This document shows positions 1 to 9,387 of a stretch of 64,000 nucleotides of DNA, piece after piece. The stretch covers positions 248,001 through 312,000 of the forward strand of contig JAHBWE010000007.1 in assembly GCA_019637155.1 (NCBI GenBank). The letters are read 5' to 3'. Each line of letters opens with the position of its first letter. Position 1 is the stretch's first letter. The stretch is from Labilithrix sp. (lineage in GTDB: Bacteria > Myxococcota_A > Polyangia > Polyangiales > Polyangiaceae). A model generated the notes under the pieces. That model had not been told where the DNA came from and did no database searches. It was given only the letters and a program-made list of their open reading frames with translations. Both the position numbers and the translations under genes were made by a program.

Positions 1-1383
1 CGTCGCGCCCGCGTCGGCGGTGAAGGCCGACTCCGGTCGCAGGTTCGGGCTCGGGAGGAACGCGCCGCGGTTGCCGTAGCGCTCGACGAAGCTCGCGGGC
101 CGCGTGACCCATCCCGCGTGCGACGCGAGGCTGATCGGTCCGACGGGCACCTCGATCCCCGCGTGCCCGGTGGGTCGGAGCTCCGTCGTCGACAGGGTCC
201 CGTCCGCCGCGTCGAACCAGAGATCGCCGCGGCCGCTCGCGCTCACGGTGACCCGATCGAAGACGAGCGCGCTCGCGTCGAGGGCGACGCCGGTGTTCGT
301 GCGCCGCGCGGCGGGCGGCGCGACGCCGTCGACCCACGCGCCCGGCGCGAAGCGCTCGGCGCTCCCGTCGATCCGCACCTCCGTGCGCGCCCCTTCGAAC
401 GGCCTTCCTCGCCACCCGACGCTCCCGCCCGCGGCGACGATCGCGTCGTCGGTGCGCCGAGGTCCGAAGAGCGGCCCGTAGCGAGGATCGTCGCGGAGCG
501 CGAGCCCCTCGCGACGTCCCCACGCGCGCGCGCCGAGGCCGCGCGGCAGCGTGAGCTCGAGCGCCTGGACGAGCCGCGTCGACGCGAGCTCCTGCCCCGG
601 CGTGAGGCGCGACGCGGGCCCGGGGATCCGTTGCCGTCGCGCCTGCGCGAGCGTCGTGAGCGTGACGGCCCCGTCGCCGCCGTCGAAGTGGAGCGGCAGC
701 GCGATCGACGCGAGCCCCGCCGCCGCCGCGTGCCCGGCGTTCTCGCGCGCGCGGAGCACGTCGCGCCCCGCGGCGTCGGTCGCGCCCGCGTCGAGGTACG
801 AGAAGTCGTCGTCGGAGCGCGACGCGCTGAGCCCCGTCGCGACGCGAACGCCGCCCGGCCCGCGCGCGACGTTCCCGAGCCGGAGGCGCCGCGACCCGAA
901 CGCGCCCGCGGCGGCCCAGACCTCGGTCTCTTCCGGCGCGCGCGCGGAGGGCGCGTCGAGCACGAGCGTGCCGCCGAGCGAGCCGCGACCGAGCGCGGCC
1001 GGCGCGAACGTGCGATGCACGGTGGCGCGCGCGCCCGGCCAGAGCGGGAGCGTGGCGAGGTCGAGCGTGGGATCGGCCCCGCCCGACAGCGGCACGCCGG
1101 CAAGGTACACCGCGACTTGGGTGGAGGTCGATCCGCGGATCGAGAGCGTCGCGAACGAGTCGTCCGCGCCGAGCCGCCGGACGTGCACGCCGGGGAGCGG
1201 CTCGACGAGGCTCGCCGCGTCGGTCACGGTGCGCGGCGAGTCCTCGATCGTCGCGCGCGACGCAAAATTCCCGGCCGCGCCGCGGACGCGCACCTCGTCT
1301 GCCTCCTCGGCCGCCTCTTCCGCCGCCGCCACGCGCGCCGCGAAGACGAGCCCAAGCACGAGGGCGGACGCGGGCCGCGGCAT
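1..1383 (-). CDS. TonB-dependent outer-membrane receptor (3' end outside window)
   Basis: Reading leftward from an ATG at 1381-1383, one frame stays open to base 1, giving 461 codons with no stop. Residues 1-21 form a signal peptide. A TonB-box-like stretch (DEVRVRG) follows near residue 28, then a plug domain (about 45-155) with the typical LPGVHVRRLG and SIRGS segments, followed by alternating beta-barrel sequence. The last residues include SPNLRPES, a segment common in TonB receptors (NLkPE). Such receptors import siderophores, cobalamin or glycans across the outer membrane using TonB energy; the substrate cannot be read here. It is divergent from rseP, with a 65-bp shared upstream region. 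The C-terminal strands lie beyond the window. Confidence 0.85.
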   Translation of the reverse strand, partial: MPRPASALVLGLVFAARVAAAEEAAEEADEVRVRGAAGNFASRATIEDSPRTVTDAASLVEPLPGVHVRRLGADDSFATLSIRGSTSTQVAVYLAGVPLSGGADPTLDLATLPLWPGARATVHRTFAPAALGRGSLGGTLVLDAPSARAPEETEVWAAAGAFGSRRLRLGNVARGPGGVRVATGLSASRSDDDFSYLDAGATDAAGRDVLRARENAGHAAAAGLASIALPLHFDGGDGAVTLTTLAQARRQRIPGPASRLTPGQELASTRLVQALELTLPRGLGARAWGRREGLALRDDPRYGPLFGPRRTDDAIVAAGGSVGWRGRPFEGARTEVRIDGSAERFAPGAWVDGVAPPAARRTNTGVALDASALVFDRVTVSASGRGDLWFDAADGTLSTTELRPTGHAGIEVPVGPISLASHAGWVTRPASFVERYGNRGAFLPSPNLRPESAFTADAGAT

Positions 1384-1448
1384 GGTCCCCGTCTAACACG
1401 TCGGGCGCGGGCGAGACGGACTCGCAAAAGCACGCTACGCTGAGAGAG

Positions 1449-2495
1449 ATGTCCGGTCTCCCTTACTACTTGATCGCCATCCTCGGGCTCGCCGTGCTGA
1501 TGGTGGTCCACGAAGGAGGCCACTACCTCGCCGCGCGTCGCTTCGGCATGCGCGTGACGAAGTTCTCGATCGGCTTCGGCCCCACGCTCTGGAAGCTCCG
1601 CCCGAAGGGCAGCCCGACCACGTTCCAGGTCGCGATCATCCCCTTCCTCGCCTACGTCCAGATCGCGGGGCTCAACCCGTACGAGGAGATCGATCCGAAG
1701 GATCCCGAGAGCTACGCGAACGCCTCCCTCTTCGCGCGCATCACGACGATCGCGGCCGGCCCGCTCGCGAACTACCTGTTCGCGTCCGTCCTCATGTTCT
1801 TCGGCTTCTGGCTCGGCGGGCGCACCGTGTTCGACGAGACGAGCATGCGCGTCGGCGTCCGTCCCGACGGCCCCGCCGCCGTGGCCGGCGTCCAGGCCGG
1901 CGACCGCATCGTGACGGTCGAGGGCCTCGCGGTGAAGGACTGGGATCAGCTGAAGCAGCTCGTGGGCTCGCACCCCGGCCAGCCGATCGACGTCGAGATC
2001 GAGCGCAACGGCGAGCGGCTCCACGTGCACCCCACGCCGCTCGAGACCGACGGCGACAACAAGGGCAAGATCATGGTCACGCCCTACACGTCGTGGCAGC
2101 CGGTGAGCGCGGGCCAGGCCGCGGTCCTCTCCGTCACGGAGCCGCCGAAGGTCGTCTACAACTTGGTGAAGGGCCTCGCGCGCATGATCGGCGGCAAGGA
2201 GAAGCCCGAGCTCGCGGGTCCGGTCGGCATCGGCAAGGAGATGGCGACGGCGGCGCGCAGCGGCGCGGCGGACTACCTGAAGCTCCTCGGCAGCCTCAGC
2301 GCCTACCTCGGCGGCTTCAACCTGCTCCCGATCCCCGCGCTCGACGGCGGCCGCCTCATCTTCCTCCTCTTCGAGGCCTTCTCGCGCCGCAAGGCCGACG
2401 CGAAGGTCGAGGCGAAGGTCCACGCGATCGGCCTCCTCATGTTCCTCACGTTGATCGCCTTCGTGACGTACACGGAGATCATCCCGAAGCACTAA
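1449..2495 (+). CDS. rseP: RseP-type site-2 metalloprotease (M50)
   Basis: The product is 348 aa, an intramembrane zinc protease that cuts anti-sigma factors or signal-peptide remnants within the inner membrane. The HEGGH zinc motif sits at residues 21-25 in the first membrane helix. A PDZ domain covers about 118-200, with the GVQAGDRIVTVEG signature. The second catalytic motif (NLLPIPALDGG) is near residue 290. The length is shorter than the 450 aa of E. coli RseP because there is one PDZ domain instead of two, which is common in many phyla. A purine-rich GAGAGAG precedes the ATG. The 3' end overlaps the convergent lipoprotein gene by 4 bp. Confidence 0.95.
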   Translation: MSGLPYYLIAILGLAVLMVVHEGGHYLAARRFGMRVTKFSIGFGPTLWKLRPKGSPTTFQVAIIPFLAYVQIAGLNPYEEIDPKDPESYANASLFARITTIAAGPLANYLFASVLMFFGFWLGGRTVFDETSMRVGVRPDGPAAVAGVQAGDRIVTVEGLAVKDWDQLKQLVGSHPGQPIDVEIERNGERLHVHPTPLETDGDNKGKIMVTPYTSWQPVSAGQAAVLSVTEPPKVVYNLVKGLARMIGGKEKPELAGPVGIGKEMATAARSGAADYLKLLGSLSAYLGGFNLLPIPALDGGRLIFLLFEAFSRRKADAKVEAKVHAIGLLMFLTLIAFVTYTEIIPKH

Positions 2496-4219
2496 GGCTC
2501 GCGGCGCTCGATGCCGACGAGGGTGTGGCCCTTCTTCGGGCCGCGGTCGTAGAGGTGCAGCTCGAGCGGGGTCTTCGCGACGCCGTTCGCGATGCGGAGG
2601 ACGACGTAGCGGCTCGCGTCGTCGTCGGGCGCGCCGCCGTCCGGCTGCTTCGAGGGGAGGTCGACGCAGACGCGGCCGTCCTCCTCCGCGAAGGCGGGGT
2701 GCGGGAGCGGCTTGTCCGCGGCGCCTCGCACGATCGACGCCTGGTAGCGGAACGCCGCCTCCGGCCACGTCTCCTTCCGGCGCGCGAGGTCGACGCCGCA
2801 GACCTTGTCGCCGCTCACGACGACGTCCGTGATCGGCGACAGCTTCTGGAAGTAGCGCAGCTCCAGCGTGCGCTGCCGCGCGAGGAGCACGCGGACGAGG
2901 AAGGCGCTGTGCGCCGGATCGGTGAAGTCGCCCGCGCGCACCGCGGCCCGGATCTGCTCCGGCGAGAAGCGCGCGATGATGCGCGTCGCCCACGCGCCGT
3001 CGCCTTCGGTGAGGTTCGAGAACGCCGCGTTCGGGTACTCGTTGCGCCAGACGTCGGGGTCGAAGTCCTTCTCGCTGAAGAAGCCGAAGATCGGCGCCTC
3101 CGGGCTCCGCGTGTTGTAGTCCCACGGCCGGCGCGGGATCCCGAGCGTGAAGAAGTCCTCGAAGAGGTACGGGAAGTCGAGGACGTACGCGTGGCCGTGG
3201 CTCTTCGAGAAGCCCTCCACCGTCCACTCGCTGCCGAACGAGTCGCCGAGGTCGATGTACCAGTGGCGCACGTGGCCCTTGTTCTCGTCCGCGCCCGCGC
3301 TCATCCACGTCGCCATCGAGTTTTGCTCACGCGCGTCGAAGTGATTGAGCCACGCCGCGATCACGCGCGCGCCGCGGAGATCGCGCCGGTGCTCGTGCGG
3401 GATCACGTCCGACGGATCGTCCGCGCGCGTGCCGTCGTAGGTGAAGGGTCCGAGCGACTTGCCCGGCAGCCAGCGCGACGCCGCCGCGCGATAGAGGTCG
3501 CCGCGCTTCGACGTGTTGTCGAGGAGCTCCTGGAGCAGCTTCTCGTCGAAGTCCTTCGCCTTGCCGACGTTCGCCTGGATCTCGAGCCCCGGCTTCAGCG
3601 CGAGGAGCGCGCGGCGGAACCAGACGATCGCGTCGCACGGCGCCCACCAGCCCGCCGCGTAGTAGAGGCGCGCCGCGATCGCGGTCGCGGCCGTCCCGCG
3701 CTCGCCCTGCTTGTCGTCGATCGCGTCGAGCTTGAGCATGTACTTCACGCCCTCGGACTTGACGCGGAAGCCCGGGTTCGCGCCGTTGTCCTTGCCGTGA
3801 TCGATGAGCCACGAGCCGTCGGGGAGATCGGCGTTCAGCGTCTTCCCCGGCTTGCAGTAGCCGTCGAAGACCTCTTGCTCCGTCATCGCGCGCACGCCGA
3901 TGCGGTTCACGAACCAGCTCGAGTCGGGCACCTCGTCGAACGCGTTGACGTTGCGCGCCGGGCCCCTCGGCTTGAGGATCAGCGCCTCCGAGATCGGGCG
4001 GAAGAGCGTGTTGTCGGCGGCGTCCCACGCGAAGCTCGAGACGTACTCCTCGAGGCACGGCGCGTTCTTCGCGTCCTTGCCCTTGCAGTCGAGGGTGACG
4101 TCGTCGAGGTCCTGGTCGCGCGTGACCGGCGCGCGCAGGCCGTAGCGACGCGGATCCGAGTGCGCGCACGCGGCGAGGCCGAGCGCGGCGAGGAGCAAGA
4201 GCGCGTCCCTAGAGACCAT
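2492..4219 (-). CDS. Large hypothetical lipoprotein
   Basis: This is a 575-aa protein with a signal peptide and a lipobox (GLAACAH; Cys near residue 18), so it is probably anchored in the outer membrane. The mature part is rich in Trp, Asp and aromatic residues and has the look of a soluble globular protein, with stretches such as WYIDLGDSFGSEW. I do not recognise the family. Its ATG lies inside the last codons of the upstream Omp85-like gene (11-bp overlap), so the two are probably translationally coupled and may act together at the outer membrane. Confidence 0.85.
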   Translation of the reverse strand: MVSRDALLLLAALGLAACAHSDPRRYGLRAPVTRDQDLDDVTLDCKGKDAKNAPCLEEYVSSFAWDAADNTLFRPISEALILKPRGPARNVNAFDEVPDSSWFVNRIGVRAMTEQEVFDGYCKPGKTLNADLPDGSWLIDHGKDNGANPGFRVKSEGVKYMLKLDAIDDKQGERGTAATAIAARLYYAAGWWAPCDAIVWFRRALLALKPGLEIQANVGKAKDFDEKLLQELLDNTSKRGDLYRAAASRWLPGKSLGPFTYDGTRADDPSDVIPHEHRRDLRGARVIAAWLNHFDAREQNSMATWMSAGADENKGHVRHWYIDLGDSFGSEWTVEGFSKSHGHAYVLDFPYLFEDFFTLGIPRRPWDYNTRSPEAPIFGFFSEKDFDPDVWRNEYPNAAFSNLTEGDGAWATRIIARFSPEQIRAAVRAGDFTDPAHSAFLVRVLLARQRTLELRYFQKLSPITDVVVSGDKVCGVDLARRKETWPEAAFRYQASIVRGAADKPLPHPAFAEEDGRVCVDLPSKQPDGGAPDDDASRYVVLRIANGVAKTPLELHLYDRGPKKGHTLVGIERREP

Positions 4220-5579
4220 GGTTCGACCCGATGAGGAAACGGAAGGAGCTGACGGCGAAGCCCTGGTCGAGCGGATCGGTGCCGACGCCGGCGGTGAGCT
4301 CGAAGGCGGTGTCGCGCTCCGCGTTCGAGCGGACGCCGACGCTGCCGCTGAGGCGCGACGCCTTCGGCTCGAACCCGGCGAAGTGCTCGCCCCAGACGTT
4401 GCCGGTCGCGAGCTGGATGATGCCGTCGAGGTAGACCCAGACCGGCCAGCTGTACTGCAGCGTCGCGACGACCGCGCTGCGATCGACGAGGCGGTTCCGG
4501 ATGTAGCCCGGCATGAGGCCGCCCTTGCCGCCGATCGTGACCTGGTCCGTGAACGGGACCTGACCCTGGATCGGATCGACGAGCTCCGCGTCCACGGTGA
4601 GGCCGACGACGCGGTTCTTGCCGTTCAGATCGAGCGCGGCGCCGAGCGAGCCGCCGTAGCGGATCCAGCTCCGCGCCGACTCCCCCGCGTTCTTGCCGGA
4701 GAGATCGAACATCGTCTCCTCGTGGACATCCATCCGGACGCCGCTCCCCTCCGCGGGCCGCGGCTTGCGGGAGTCGAGGACGAGGCGCGAACGCTGGAAG
4801 CCGCCGTAGTAGCCGCGCCCGAACCCGGCCGGCGACGGAAGGAGCCCGTTCGCGAGCGACCGGCTCAGCTCGGGCTCCCCGCAGCAAGTGCCGACGAAGA
4901 AATCGAGGCCGCGTCCGCCCGCGACGGTGTCGAAGTAGCTCGCGCTCCCGAAGTTGCGCGTGTACTTCGGCGCGATCTCGAAGGTCTGCGATCCGTAGCG
5001 GGTGTAGTCGTCGTGGCTCGCGCGCGGGCCGGTGCCGAAATACGGGTTGTCGCGGCGACGCCAGAACTGGGTCGAGAGCCCGAGGTGCTCGCCCTTCGCG
5101 ATCTCGTATTTGCTCGACGCTTTGATCGCGATCCAGTCGAGGCCCCACGTGCCGAAGTGGACGTCGAGGGCGTTCTTCTCCGCGAGGAAGTAGTCCCACG
5201 AGAGGTTGAAGCCGACGCTCGGGAGGAGACCGAAGTCGAAGAGGGCCGACGGGTAGATCGTGATCTGATCGCGCGATCCGAACGTGAAGAAGTCGCGCAC
5301 CGTCTCGACCACGCGGTGCTTCTCGACCGCGACGACGAGCAAGCCGAGCGGCCGCCGGAGGACGAATTCGTTGACGAGGTACAGCGGAAAGAGGACGACG
5401 CGCGCGGGCCACGCGAGCACGTCGCCGACGTCGGTCTTCTCCTTCGGCCGCCCGTAGTCCTGCTCCGGGCGCTTCTCCTCCGCGAGCGCGGCGGTCGCGG
5501 ACGTCGCGGCGACGAGCACGACGACGGCGCACGCGATGCGTCGGAGCCAAGGCTGCACGGCGTACGCACTATCGCGCAT
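4209..5579 (-). CDS. Omp85/BamA-superfamily outer-membrane barrel
   Basis: A 456-aa protein with an N-terminal signal peptide (hydrophobic about 12-33, ending ATAALAEE). The rest reads as amphipathic strands. The LVLDSRKPRP segment and a late block (VTIGGKGGLMPGYIRNRLVDRSA followed by a strand and GNVWGEHF; described by its parts) resemble the C-terminal barrel of D15/Omp85 proteins. No POTRA repeats are evident, so it is a barrel-only member rather than BamA itself. The gene overlaps the start of the lipoprotein gene downstream. Substrate is unknown. The start could also be internal, at the Arg-Arg before the hydrophobic core, but no better start codon was seen. Confidence 0.75.
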   Translation of the reverse strand: MRDSAYAVQPWLRRIACAVVVLVAATSATAALAEEKRPEQDYGRPKEKTDVGDVLAWPARVVLFPLYLVNEFVLRRPLGLLVVAVEKHRVVETVRDFFTFGSRDQITIYPSALFDFGLLPSVGFNLSWDYFLAEKNALDVHFGTWGLDWIAIKASSKYEIAKGEHLGLSTQFWRRRDNPYFGTGPRASHDDYTRYGSQTFEIAPKYTRNFGSASYFDTVAGGRGLDFFVGTCCGEPELSRSLANGLLPSPAGFGRGYYGGFQRSRLVLDSRKPRPAEGSGVRMDVHEETMFDLSGKNAGESARSWIRYGGSLGAALDLNGKNRVVGLTVDAELVDPIQGQVPFTDQVTIGGKGGLMPGYIRNRLVDRSAVVATLQYSWPVWVYLDGIIQLATGNVWGEHFAGFEPKASRLSGSVGVRSNAERDTAFELTAGVGTDPLDQGFAVSSFRFLIGSNHGL

Positions 5580-5625
5580 TTCGCGCGAACGACGCTGTGA
5601 CGTTTTGGCCCGTACGACGCGCGGA

Positions 5626-6468
5626 TCAGGTCGTCGGCTTCAGCTTCTGCGCCATCTGCTCGCCGAGCGTCGCCGCGCGGTTCGTCGCCGCTTCGACCGC
5701 GTCGATGAGCGTGCGCCGGAGGCCGCCGGACTCGAGGGTGTGGAGGCCCGCGATCGCGGTCCCGCCCGGGCTCGTCACCATGTCCTTGAGGCGGCCGGGG
5801 TGCTCTCCGGTCTCGAGGAGCAGCTTCGCCGAGCCGTACACCGTCTGCGCCGCGAGGAGGAGCGCGGTGTCGCGATGGAGCCCGACCTTCACCCCGCCGT
5901 CGGCGAGCGCCTCGATCATGAGCATCACGTACGCGGGGCCGCTGCCGGAGAGGCCGGTCACCGCGTCGATGAGGGACTCGTCGAGCGTGACGACGCGGCC
6001 GACGGCGGAGAACATCGCCTTCGCGATCGCGACGTCGTCCGGCGTCGCCGCGCTGCCCGCCGCGATCGCGGTCGCGCCGGCGTCCACCGTCGCGGGCGTG
6101 TTCGGCATCGTGCGGATGACGCGCGTGCCGGCGGGGAAGCGCGCCTCCATCGCTCCGATCGGGACGCCGGCCGCGACCGACACGACGAGCTGATCGGCGC
6201 GCACGTCCTTGCCGATCGCGCCGAGCACGCGATCGATCACCTGCGGCTTCACCGAGAGCACGACGACGTCGGTCTCCTTCACGAGCGCGAGGTTGTCGGT
6301 CGTGGTGCGGACGCCGTGTTTGGTCGCGAGGGCGGAGAGACGATCCGCGTCGACGTCGGAGACGACGATCCGTTGCGCGGCGAAGCCGGAGTGGATGAGG
6401 CCCTTCACCAGCGCCGACGCCATGTTGCCGCCGCCGATGAAGCCGAGACGCTTCTCTTTCAGGTCCAC
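5626..6468 (-). CDS. proC: Pyrroline-5-carboxylate reductase
   Basis: This 280-aa cytosolic enzyme reduces 1-pyrroline-5-carboxylate to L-proline with NAD(P)H, the last step of proline synthesis. The Rossmann motif GFIGGGNM is at about 9-16. The family signature around VTGLSGSGPAYVML lies in the C-terminal dimerisation domain, followed by the conserved TSPGGTA. The length is normal. The start is GTG, immediately after the stop of the upstream TerB-like gene, whose last codons supply a GGAG ribosome binding site, so the two form an operon. Confidence 0.97.
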   Translation of the reverse strand: MDLKEKRLGFIGGGNMASALVKGLIHSGFAAQRIVVSDVDADRLSALATKHGVRTTTDNLALVKETDVVVLSVKPQVIDRVLGAIGKDVRADQLVVSVAAGVPIGAMEARFPAGTRVIRTMPNTPATVDAGATAIAAGSAATPDDVAIAKAMFSAVGRVVTLDESLIDAVTGLSGSGPAYVMLMIEALADGGVKVGLHRDTALLLAAQTVYGSAKLLLETGEHPGRLKDMVTSPGGTAIAGLHTLESGGLRRTLIDAVEAATNRAATLGEQMAQKLKPTT

Positions 6469-7608
6469 TCAGTCTCCTCCCATCGGGAACGCGGCGGGGG
6501 CGAGCACGTCCGCGACCCACTCGTCGATCGCGTGACGCGCCTTCACGCCGTCGGCGCCGAGGTCCGCCGCGACGCGATCGTGCCGCGCGCGGAGGAGCGC
6601 CCGCCGTCCGAGCGACGGGTCCTCGTAGAGCGACGCCGCCCACGCGATGCCGAGCACGGTCTCCTTGTCCTCGTTCCCGAGCGCGGTGTACCGCTTCGCG
6701 AGCGTGACCTTCGCGCCGTGACCGACCTGCGCCATGACCTCGTCGCGGTAGCGCTTCGGGATCATGAGCTGCCCCGTCTTCGCCGCGAGCGTCACGCCGT
6801 GTCCCGGCATGCGGTCCGAGAGCAAGAACCGGATCGCGTCGACGCACGCGGACCCGACGTTCCGCCGCACGTCGATCAGCTTCACGACCTCGTTCCGCAG
6901 CACCTCGAGCTCCATCGCCGCGAAGTTCAGCTTGTTCGACACCACGCGGATGACGTGCTCCTCGCGCGGGTCGATCGTGTCCCACGCCGACGCGAGCCAC
7001 GCGCCGCGGAGGAGCCCCTTCGCGACCGCGGCGTCGACGTCGCCGTACACGTCGAGCTGCTCGACCGGGATCGGCGCCTCCGCGAAGAGGGGCTTCGCGT
7101 CTTCGTCGGGCAGCCCGAGCGCCGCGACCACGGTCGCGATCGCGCGGTTCTCCTCGTCGTCGATCGGCCCGTCGGCGACGAAGACGGCGCGGAGGATGCG
7201 CGTCGCGAGCGTGCCGAGGCGCTTCACGCGGAGCACGTCCTTCTCGCTCGGCTTCGACGAGAAGAACGAACGGAGCCCGCGCGCGCCCGCCTCGAGCGTC
7301 ACTCGCTCGCGGATGACGTCCCCCATCGGCATGAGCGCGGGGGGGAAGATCGGCACGATCGCGCGCGTCATCTCGACGACCCAGTGATCGAGCTCTCCCG
7401 ACATCGTGTTGAGGCGATGGCCGCCGAGCACGGCCTGGTACGCCTCGCCGCGCCGCTTCCCGAGCCCTTCGAGCACCCCCGCCCCGCCGCCGGACGCGAG
7501 CCCGAAGATCGCGTCTTCGGCGAGCGTCGCGATGAGGCGGCCGAGCGCGGCCGTCTTCGGATCGGTGCCGGCAGGACCAGGCGGAGGACCGTACGGAGCG
7601 AGCGTCAT
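6469..7608 (-). CDS. Hypothetical protein with TerB/DjlA-like middle region
   Basis: A 379-aa protein without signal peptide. The middle segment (about 150-185, with DGPIDDEENRAIATVVAALG) resembles the acidic helical turn of TerB/tellurite-resistance-type domains, found in DjlA and other stress or membrane-associated proteins. The N-terminal third includes a Gly-rich stretch (GLASGGGAGVLEGLGKR) that might touch membranes. It abuts proC with no gap. The function is not known; the TerB assignment rests on a short motif only. Confidence 0.75.
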   Translation of the reverse strand: MTLAPYGPPPGPAGTDPKTAALGRLIATLAEDAIFGLASGGGAGVLEGLGKRRGEAYQAVLGGHRLNTMSGELDHWVVEMTRAIVPIFPPALMPMGDVIRERVTLEAGARGLRSFFSSKPSEKDVLRVKRLGTLATRILRAVFVADGPIDDEENRAIATVVAALGLPDEDAKPLFAEAPIPVEQLDVYGDVDAAVAKGLLRGAWLASAWDTIDPREEHVIRVVSNKLNFAAMELEVLRNEVVKLIDVRRNVGSACVDAIRFLLSDRMPGHGVTLAAKTGQLMIPKRYRDEVMAQVGHGAKVTLAKRYTALGNEDKETVLGIAWAASLYEDPSLGRRALLRARHDRVAADLGADGVKARHAIDEWVADVLAPAAFPMGGD

Positions 7609-7719
7609 CGCCCGAGAACGCTACCCGAAAACCAGCTTCGACGCGCGCCGGCGAGCTCGACGCGCGCGGCGAGCGCCGAGAAGTTGGCCCTGCGTTCGCG
7701 CGTCCGGCAGCGTCCGGGC

Positions 7720-8274
7720 ATGCGCGCTCTCGGGTCGGCGGTGGCTTTGTCGGTGGCGCTCGTCGCGTGCCTCGACATCCCTGGGATCACGTCGCCGGAG
7801 GAGGACACGTCGGCGGCGACCGCCGACGCCGGCGCGACGAGCGACGCGGGCTACGTCGGCGGCGGATGCGGCATCGAGCAGACGACGGGGCAGCAGCTCT
7901 GCGTCGCGACGTCGATGTGCCCGAGCCTCGTCGTCGACGTTCATGCGATGCCTCACTGCGGGTTCCGCGTCCGCGGCGGCGCGGTCGATCTGCTCTGCGC
8001 CTGCGGCGCGTCGCTCTGCTCGATGGGCGTGTTCAACACGTGCGCGCAGGCGGGGAACCTGCTCGAGAACCAGAGCGAGGCGGCGGTCTGCGCGCAGGTC
8101 GCGGAGGGCCGCTGCCTCGAGGCTCCGGTCACGCCGAACGCGCCGGCAGAGCCTCCGGTCGAGACGACGACGTCCTCGTCCTCGACCTCGGGTGCGCCCG
8201 ACCCGTGCGACCGCCAGTGCGTGAAGGACTGCGGCGGCGGCGCGGCGTGCGCGTCCGTGTGCAACTGCAACTGA
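7720..8274 (+). CDS. Cys-rich secreted lipoprotein
   Basis: This 184-aa protein starts at the ATG that opens a clear lipoprotein signal peptide with lipobox VALVAC (Cys near 17). A Thr/Ala/Asp linker follows, then a domain with about 14 cysteines, and a Ser/Thr-rich hinge before a compact CxxxCxxxC tail ending CNCN. The cysteine pattern suggests several disulfides outside the cytoplasm. Polyangial genomes carry many proteins of this style; no function can be assigned. It lies alone between two minus-strand genes. Confidence 0.75.
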   Translation: MRALGSAVALSVALVACLDIPGITSPEEDTSAATADAGATSDAGYVGGGCGIEQTTGQQLCVATSMCPSLVVDVHAMPHCGFRVRGGAVDLLCACGASLCSMGVFNTCAQAGNLLENQSEAAVCAQVAEGRCLEAPVTPNAPAEPPVETTTSSSSTSGAPDPCDRQCVKDCGGGAACASVCNCN

Positions 8275-8294
8275 ATGGTTGCGCTTCGGGGAGC

Positions 8295-9152
8295 TCAGAC
8301 GATCTGCTTCGCGATCTGCTTCGCCTCGTCGCGCTCTTTGAGCGACTCGAGGATGATGACGGCGGTCTCTTCGATCGCGCGGCCGGTGACGTCGATGACG
8401 GGCCAGCCGGGGTGCTTCGCGAAGATGGTCTGCGCGTACTCGAGCTCGGCCTTCACCTGATCCTTCAGGCCGTAGTTCGCGTCGACGCTCATGCCGAGCT
8501 GCTTGAGGCGCGCCTTGCGGATCTCGACGAGCGGATCGAGCCCGATCGTGAGGCCGACGCAGCGCTCCTGGTTCGCCTCTTCGAGCTCGGGCGGCGTGGG
8601 GACGCCGAGCACGAGCGGGAGGTTCGCGACCTTGAGGCCGCGTTGCGCGAGGAGCGTGGAGAGCGGCGTCTTCGACGTGCGGCTCACGCCGACGAGGACG
8701 AGGTCGGCCTTCTTGAAGTTGCGCGGCTCCTTGCCGTCGTCGCTCTTCACCGTGAACTCGACCGCCTCGATGCGACGGAAGTATTCGTCGCTGAGCGGCA
8801 TCGCTGCGCTCGGCTGATTGATCGGCTGGCGATCGAGGTAGACGGTGAGCTTGCCGATGAGCGAGCCGATGAGGTCGAGCGCTTCGACGCGGAGCTCGTA
8901 GCTCGACGCGTGGATGAACTCGCGGAGCTCGGGGCTCACGACCGTGAACACGACGAGCGCGCCTTCACGCGCTGCGCGCTCGAGGATCGGACGCGCCGCC
9001 TCCTTCGTTCGCACGCGCGTGTGCAGACGGATCTGCGCGCCCGAGTGCGGGAACTGGAGCATCGCTGCTCGAACGACTTTCTCCGCTGTCTCTCCGGTCG
9101 AATCGGAGAGGACATCGATGCGCTTCGCGTCCACGACTTCGATTCCTATCAC
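8295..9152 (-). CDS. PEP synthase / pyruvate phosphate dikinase regulatory protein (DUF299)
   Basis: A 285-aa bifunctional regulator that inactivates its target by ADP-dependent Thr phosphorylation and reactivates it by phosphate-dependent pyrophosphorylysis. The target is PEP synthase (PpsR type) or PPDK. Visible family marks are the N-terminal LSDSTGETAEKV (about 15-26), the nucleotide-binding GVSRTSKTPLS at 155-165, and the C-terminal WPVIDVTGRAIEETA. The length matches the family. Neither target gene is in the window, so which one it controls is undecided. It is divergent from the Arg-Asp repeat protein. Confidence 0.95.
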   Translation of the reverse strand: MIGIEVVDAKRIDVLSDSTGETAEKVVRAAMLQFPHSGAQIRLHTRVRTKEAARPILERAAREGALVVFTVVSPELREFIHASSYELRVEALDLIGSLIGKLTVYLDRQPINQPSAAMPLSDEYFRRIEAVEFTVKSDDGKEPRNFKKADLVLVGVSRTSKTPLSTLLAQRGLKVANLPLVLGVPTPPELEEANQERCVGLTIGLDPLVEIRKARLKQLGMSVDANYGLKDQVKAELEYAQTIFAKHPGWPVIDVTGRAIEETAVIILESLKERDEAKQIAKQIV

Positions 9153-9387
9153 GCCCGCGAGCGGCGGGCACCGTGTGCGATAACCGCGGGAAATCTCGAC
9201 AAATTGACGCGATGGAGCACGGTCTCGATGGACCCAGGGGTGGATCTCGGTCGATCCCGGGCTTGCTGGTCACTGCACGTTTCCATGAGGTATGAGGGTG
9301 GTCCGATCCGGCTGCTCATGTCCGGGACCGGGCACGGACGTTGCGAGAAGAACAACGTCTACTCCTGCGAGTAGACAAACCTGCGAC

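Noticed and set aside
118..1443. Long plus-strand ORF rich in Arg opposite the TonB receptor
   Set aside because: Composition is dominated by Arg/Ala/Pro and it has no domain; the minus strand has a continuous receptor with a signal peptide, so this is an antisense shadow.
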